In this document: in pieces, positions 58,188 through 64,000 of the stretch
Layout of the letters: every line of letters begins with the position of its first letter
How positions within the stretch are numbered: position 1 is the stretch's first letter
Source of the DNA: Owenia fusiformis
Lineage: Eukaryota; Annelida; Polychaeta; Sabellida; Oweniidae
DNA length: 64,000 nucleotides
Assembly: GCA_903813345.2 (NCBI GenBank)
Contig: CAIIXF020000005.1
Span: 27,595,375-27,659,374 of the forward strand
Direction of reading: 5' to 3'
Made by a program: the position numbers and the translations under genes
The notes under the pieces: generated by a model
What the model saw: the letters and a program-made list of their open reading frames with translations, nothing else
Database searches by the model: none
What the model was told of the DNA's origin: nothing

Positions 58188-58922
58188 TAAACCTGGATTA
58201 TTCCTAGATTTCGATGAAAGCTACTTTTTAATAACCTGAACTTTATCTATCAGTTTATGATGAAACATTGACCTGTTCAAATAACTGTCTTTCATATGGT
58301 CATTTATAAAACCTGGACTATTCTACTCATACTTGCCGACACCCATACTAGTTTTGCTAAAGCCTGGAATATTGAACCAGCCTTTGTTTAAATATGGACT
58401 GTGATACTACTGTCCTTGAATGAAACCCAGTCTATTATACCAGACTTTGATTAAGGTAAAATATGAACCCACATTGATGAATGGATAGTATTAGCATAAC
58501 ATGATACTACATCATGGTGTATAGTGCATTATTGATATTAACCCTTTTTGCATTACTTTCAACCAACACAGAAACATAAAATAACAAGACATTCCTGAGT
58601 CTCAACTGTGCAGTATTAAAAAGACAGGTTGTCGAGTTAACCTGGCAATGAAATATTGGAATATGTTACATAACAAGAAAGTCGGCATTATGAGCCATTA
58701 GAAAGTGGAAAATATTGCCATTATTTACGATAAAAATAACTACCAAGAATTGCATAACAATCAGATTAAGAATATAGCAAGGGTATTCTTGGTGATAAAG
58801 TAAAGAAATAGTGATCAATACTATACTGTACTGTACTCCTTTGTATTAGGCTGTGCTGTTCATCTTTACTGTACTATACTGTACTGTACATATTAAAGTA
58901 CTGTAATGTACTGCATACTGTA
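58188..58922. other. Probable 3' UTR and flank of the seven-pass gene
   Basis: Repeated words of the type AAACCTGGA(C/T)TATTC at 58189-58440 and repeated TACTGTACTG near 58820-58920 are the only structure. The 3' end is not defined. Confidence 0.4.
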
Positions 58923-59437
58923 CGCCCGGTTAACTTCACGAGTTTTAATTCCACAAATTCATTGAAAACACAATTTCGCAGCTAATTTTAATTAAATTTC
59001 GCGAATTTCACAAGTTTAAAATTCATTATTCTCGGAATTCATGAACTATGTAAACTAAGTTAGATGTACAGTAATTGCACTTACCTGATGTCATATTTAG
59101 ATGAGATTTACAATTACTAGGATCTTTGTCATCAGCAAGCTGCATATAAACCTCTATTGCATCGTCATTTTTTTGGTATTAAAGCCAAGGAATTGTACAC
59201 TATAATAGGGGAAATCTGCGTGAGGTTCGATTTTGAGGTTCGGTCTTTGAACATTAAATCAACCAATTTAATTGGTTAAAAATAACACTAGACAAAACGT
59301 TTTACACAAAACGAAACGCTTCACAGTCCCGGTTATTCCCGGGGATTTACACTGCAATTTCGCAATGATAAATTTTTGCGATATAACAACACTCACGAAA
59401 AGCGCGAAACTAAATCGCACAAGAAAAATACCGGGCG
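58923..59437. mobile_element. 515-bp TA-flanked element
   Basis: Ends CGCCCGGT and ACCGGGCG, flanked by TA (58921-58922 and 59438-59439). Just inside, AACTTCACGAG and TTTCGCGAA words recur inverted at the right (CACTCACGAAAAGCGCGAAA). Mariner-like by target only. Confidence 0.65.
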
Positions 59438-59765
59438 TACAGTATTTGTGTCTTAAATTATAAGTCATACACATGCTGTACTGTGTAGCTTTTATTTAAT
59501 ATTTATGTATATCTTTTACTTGACTTGTACTGTCAAGTTAAATTGCAGTTTATAGGTAACGTTGGAAGGTTTTATGTATTTACTGACATGTGGGCATTGG
59601 TTTTCTGGATTTATATTTACATGTATTTAATTTTACTTTATACACATTCCTTTTATAGCTTTGTAAATGTGTACATAATTTTTGTTTTTTATATCCAAGA
59701 AAAAGAGATTACATAAAATGTATATAGAATTGGCTGATTGGAAAAATAACTTTTATTAAGTTATT

Positions 59766-62268
59766 AGCTCACATGGTGAGCTTTTGCAATCACTCACTTG
59801 TCCGTCTGTCCGTCCGTCCGTCCGTCCGTCCGTCAACAATAGTGGCACGTTTTAAAACCTCCGTCGATAGCATTCCTGTTTTAAGTTATTTCTGTTCAAC
59901 ACCAATACAGAAAACTCCCCTATGACTCCTGGTTCAAAAGCTCGCCTATTTTCAAAATGGCCGCCACTTTTGTCTCGCGAAATTCACTTTTGACCCATTT
60001 GTTTTAAAACCTCTGTCGATAGGATTCCCGTTTTAAGTTATTTCTGTTCAACATCAATACAGAAAATTCCCCTATGACTCCTGGTTCAAAAGCTCGCCTA
60101 TTTTCAAAATGGCCGTCACTTTTGTCTCGCGAAATTCACTTTTGACCCATTTCCTAGCTTTACAAATAATTTCAGGTGTCCTTCACTGTAAAAATCCATG
60201 TCAATGTAAAGGGTAGATATATGTTATAATATTGTTACAAAAAATCAGTGAAAATTTATATCCATTTTTTTATTTTCAGCCATTTTAGTTAACATTGATT
60301 TGTCTATCTGACTCGCAAAATCCACTTTCCGTCAATAACAGTGGCACGTTTTAAAACCTCTGTCGATAGGATTCCTGTTTTAAGTTATTTCTGTTCAACA
60401 TCAATACAGAAAACTCCCCTATGACTCCTGGTTCAAAAGCTCGCCTATTTTCAAAATGGCCGCCATTTTTGTCTCGCGAAATTCACTTTTGACCCATTTC
60501 CTAGCTTTACAAATAATTTCAAGTGTCCTACATTGTAAAAATCCATGTCAATGTAAAGAGTAGATGTATGAAATAATTTTGTTACGAAAAATCAGTGAAA
60601 AATTATATCCATTTTTTTATTTTCAGCTATTTTAGTTAACATTGATTTGTTCATCTGTCTCGCAAAATCCACTTTTGGACCATTTACCTTAAACCCTCTG
60701 TCGATAGGATTTCCTTTTTAAATTAATTTTGTTCAACATCAATACAAAAAACTCTCCTGTGACTCTTGGTTCAAAAGCTCGTCTATTTTCAAAATGGTCG
60801 CCATTCTTGTTCCGCGAAATTCACTTTTTGCCCATTTCCTAGCCTTACAAATAATTCCAGCTGTCCTGCATTGTAAAAAGCCGTGTCACTGTAAAGAGTA
60901 GTTGTATGAAATAATTTTGTTACAAAAAATCGGCAAAATATTATATCTGTTTTTTTATTTTCAGCCATTTTAGTTAACATTGATTTGTCCATCTGTCTTG
61001 CGAAATCCTCTTTTGAACCATTTGCTTAAAACCTCTGTCGATAGGATTCCAGTTTCACATTATTTTTGTTCAACATCAATACAAAAAAACTCCCCTATGA
61101 CTCCTGGTTCAAAAGCTTGCCTGATTTCAAAATGGTCGCCATTTTTGTCTCGCGAAATTCAATTTTGGCCTATTTCCTAGCTTTACAAATAATTTCAGGT
61201 GTCTTGCATTGCAAAAAGCCATGTCACTGTAACACAGGCTGGTATCGAAAGATTTGTCCGCTGTGACGGAGCATGCTATTTTTCATAAAAACACTAAGAA
61301 TGTTTCACGATTTATTTTTTAACTCATATGTTTCGTTATATCAAAGATAATTACTTACTCCATGCAATGGATATATCATTTGCGTGTAACCTTCACTTCT
61401 GTTTGAAGTCCAATAACGCTAGGAGTAAAATCTATTGAAAACGGCGCCAGAGTATCAAACTCTAAAATGTACCATTTCTTTTTTAACTTTTTAATGGCAT
61501 GATATAGTGACACGATAATATTAACATATGTTTTCAGCATAACTCTGAATGCATTAATGAGATATTAATGCATTGGGTCTTTTTATTTTTTTTTATAAAA
61601 AATAATATTAATATTTTTTGTCCGCTATGAGGGAGCATTTTCACAGTTCACATTTGCAACTGCTCCGTCACAGCGGACAAAAAAATTAAACATTATTTTT
61701 TATAAAAGAATTGAAAAGACCAAATACATCAACATCTCATTTATACCTTCATAGTTATGCTTAAACCATGTGTAAATATTATCGTGTCACTATATCGTTC
61801 CATTAGAAAGTTAAACAAGAAATGGTACATTTTGAAGTATGATACTCCGGCGCCATTTTCAATAGCTTTTCTTCCCAGCGTAATTGGACTTCAAACAGAA
61901 GTGAAAGTTACGCGCAAATGATATATCCATTGCATGGAGTAAGTAATTTTATATGGTATAACGAAACATATGAGTTAAAAAATAAATCGTGAAGTATTCT
62001 TAGTGTTTTTATGAAAAAAAGCATGCTCCGTCACAGCGGACAAATATTTCGATACCAGCCTGTGTGTAAAGAGTAGTTGTATGAAATAATTTTGTTACAA
62101 ATAATTGGCAAAAAATTATATCAGTTTTTTTTCTCAGCCATTTTACTTAACATCAATTTGTCCATCTGTCTCTCAGTCAGTCCAATATAGTGGCAAGTGG
62201 CTTGAAATAATTTTGTTACAAAAAATCAGCAAAAAATTATATCCGTTTTTTTCTGTCACCATGTGAGC
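59766..62268. mobile_element. Tandem-repeat element with AGCTCACATGGTGA ends
   Basis: Opens GCTCACATGGTGAGC (59767) then (GTCC)n at 59803-59833, and closes TCACCATGTGAGC (62256-62268). The body is a tandem array whose TCGATAGGATTCC word occurs at about 59863, 60016, 60363, 60701 and 61038, so the period is near 340 bp with the first unit shortened. Each unit has CAAAATGG(C/T)CGCCA and TCTCGCGAAATTCA. The array is interrupted at 61233-62064 by another element. Superfamily unknown. Confidence 0.75.
61233..62064. mobile_element. 832-bp palindromic element inserted in the tandem array
   Basis: Ends CACAGGCTGGTATCG and CGATACCAGCCTGTG, exact 5-bp duplication TGTAA (61228-61232 and 62065-62069). 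The arms are about 390 bp. TTTGTCCGCTGTGACGGAGC occurs just inside each end and again, twice and inverted, near the centre (61618-61680), so the unit looks like two inverted copies of a shorter element. No coding frame. Confidence 0.9.
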
Positions 62269-62470
62269 CCAGTACCCACAGTACTATTTTTAATTAATTG
62301 TCACTCTAAGTGAATAATGTTCAATTGATGTCTAATCCATAATATTTTATAATTTATAATTAATACAATTTGTAATATTTTTATATTAAATTGATTAATG
62401 CAGTATTGTGATCTCCCCAGGATATGTCATTTTCCTATTTTAACAGGGTGCAGCACTTAAACTCCCTATT

Positions 62471-62570
62471 ATGTCACCACCTCAAGTGGTGACACATTGT
62501 TATTGTCTCCAACTTTTTTGTGGACAGTTTTCGGCATTTGATGTTTGTTACAAATGGCAGGTGGTGACAT
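62471..62570 (-). mobile_element. Hairpin MITE family A, full reversed copy
   Basis: ATGTCACCACCTCAAGTGG-TGACA hairpin first, then CTCCAACTTTTTTG, TGTTTGTTACAAATGGCAGG and GTGGTGACAT. It is the mirror orientation of the copies at 5605-6760. Confidence 0.8.
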
Positions 62571-62846
62571 TTTGTATGATTATGCTTTGTTTAATATATA
62601 ATTTATTAACATTACAAAAATACTACATAATTGTAAAGACTTTAGTGGCTGGCCAGTAGCATTATCAAGCCACATTGATGTAATGCGGTGGAGATCAGTG
62701 GTCGGCAGTACACAATAGGTTGAATTGCTACATAATAATGCATTTTGACAAAACAAACTTGGTAATGAAGGATTTTTGAGGCATAGCACACATAAAATCC
62801 TTGTTTTAGAAGTTTTTATCAAAATGTTTCATATGGATCAATTTAA

Positions 62847-63257
62847 GGTAATTCTGTAATGCTCTGAAGTTTTAATGAGTTCCTAATTGGAGTCCCATGT
62901 TATTTTCAGGAACACATACAGTTACTCATTTTATATACAGTCTACATCTTCAGTTTTGCCCACAGTACATAACCTAGATAATTATTTGAGGGTGAATACT
63001 TTTCTTGCAATGTATGGAAATTTAGAAAGTTCAGTGACCTACTTTTTACAACTTGTACAAATATGTAGTTCACTGAATTTTCTCATTTCAATGGATCAAG
63101 AATGTTTATTCATGGGCAACTAATAATTCAGGTATATTCACACACTATTTGTGCGTAACTGAAAGATGTATAGCATGTATAGAATAATAATGTGTTACTG
63201 AAAATAACATGGGGGCTCCCAATTTGAAAGCTAATTAAAATTTCATATGGAACTACC
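62847..63257. mobile_element. TTAA-flanked palindromic element
   Basis: A 411-bp element with ends GGTAATTC and GGAACTACC, flanked by TTAA (62843-62846, 63258-63261). Inner inverted blocks are CCCATGTTATTTTCAG / CTGAAAATAACATGGG and TTCAGTGACCTA / TAGTTCACTGAA. A related inner block is at 52370-52420. piggyBac/Kolobok-type target. Confidence 0.75.
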
Positions 63258-63507
63258 TTAACCATGATGTGTAACATGTGCCAGTGTCTTATAAGAATGA
63301 ATACAGTGTATAATTATGTAAGTGGCAGTTCCTACAAAGTAGGACTGTATTAGTCTAAGAGCTTAAAGCTGTAAATATTGCGATATTGTACTTGATGTAC
63401 AATTATAATATTTATAATAAATTACACCTTTATGTACCCAAAGTTGATATATCTTGTTCAGTAACTAAATGAGTGACAAATGAACTGTAGTTTGAGCATT
63501 GCTTTGT

Positions 63508-63533
63508 CTGTAACAAATGGCAGGTGGTGACAT
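63508..63533 (-). mobile_element. Hairpin MITE family A, terminal fragment
   Basis: TGTAACAAATGGCAGG followed by TGGTGACAT only. The rest of 63262-64000 shows no gene; a loose TGGCAATGGACTA repetition lies near 63590-63665. Confidence 0.6.
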
Positions 63534-64000
63534 TTTGAATAAATCCCTTGTATTAACATAATATTAAAGAAACTCAGAGTTTTCTGACTACCAATGGCAA
63601 CCAGTTTTCGTTCTTGGTGGCAACGGACTACAAAACAGTTGCCTAATGGCAATGGACTAAATGCCAATATGGTAAATTGTGGCAACCATGTTTTGAACTT
63701 TAGCTGTGAACTCTGGGCATCTTTATGCTTTTTTTTATGTGTGAGGCCATAGTTATCCATTAAAGACAAGATAAAGATTGCTTCCAAAACCGCAAATATA
63801 GGTTTAATCTCGAGATATGTTCCTGTCTTTAAAATAAAAGCAGTTCCAAGTTGATAACCTAATCACACATATAAACAATTAAACTTAAATTAGGATTTGT
63901 GTTATTTAAGAAATATGGACCAAGGAGCAGGAGTAATATTGTTAAACACACCTCGCAGGGCTAGGCACAAACGTTTTCTATACCCAGAATGACCGAAGGG

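Noticed and set aside
59645-59760. Possible small gene in the AT-rich stretch before the tandem array
   Set aside because: Hydrophobic translation from T-rich DNA, no start context or homology.

Overview
The window is nuclear DNA of an animal, most likely a marine invertebrate. The signs are AT-rich sequence, GT-AG introns, metazoan-only genes (SARM1, BICD, PIERCE1, a TMEM116-like seven-pass protein) and a dense load of DNA transposons plus a CR1-like LINE. Species and phylum cannot be fixed from the sequence alone. The style of the repeats would suit a lophotrochozoan or an ambulacrarian, but that is a guess.

Layout. (1) 1-14000, minus strand: a SARM1 orthologue. The window opens inside its TIR domain, both SAM domains and the ARM domain follow, and a probable non-coding first exon with a promoter lies near 13953-14000. 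Its long first intron holds a hairpin MITE family, a mariner-like MITE, nested palindromes and a 1.6-kb TA-flanked element filled with CAACGTTGG repeats. (2) 14000-20510: intergenic, AT-rich, with a Harbinger-type MITE, one unrecognised plus-strand ORF (18752-19126) and a 0.5-kb foldback element. (3) 20515-28264, minus: a two-exon BICD gene. (4) 28300-32350: the BICD promoter, then a three-deep nest of transposons and a hAT-like element. (5) 32359-33964, minus: a four-exon PIERCE1 (ciliary microtubule inner protein). (6) 34000-46100: repeat-rich, with a Ulp1-protease/PHD gene or gene remnant at about 37313-38095, a 1.67-kb long-inverted-repeat element carrying a broken gene piece (40570-42237) and a 171-bp satellite. 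(7) 46180-58187, plus: a 13-exon seven-transmembrane gene. Its 6.4-kb first intron holds a CR1-like LINE split by a hAT element, a second LINE tail, a MULE-like foldback and a hAT-like element. (8) 58188-64000: downstream sequence with a 340-bp tandem-repeat element interrupted by an 832-bp palindrome, and further MITEs.

The host genes are unrelated in function: axon-degeneration NADase, dynein adaptor, ciliary microtubule protein and receptor-like membrane protein. Two promoters (SARM1, BICD) contain GTCACGTGAC, and the seven-pass gene has the close variant GCACGTGAC. The richest signal is the transposon record. Many insertions keep exact target-site duplications (TA, TTAA, TWA, TGTAA, 8 bp, 9 bp, 10 bp), so several superfamilies and the order of insertion can be read directly.

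All exon models below were built by hand translation across splice sites and agree in phase. Family assignments rest on remembered homologues, not on a database search.
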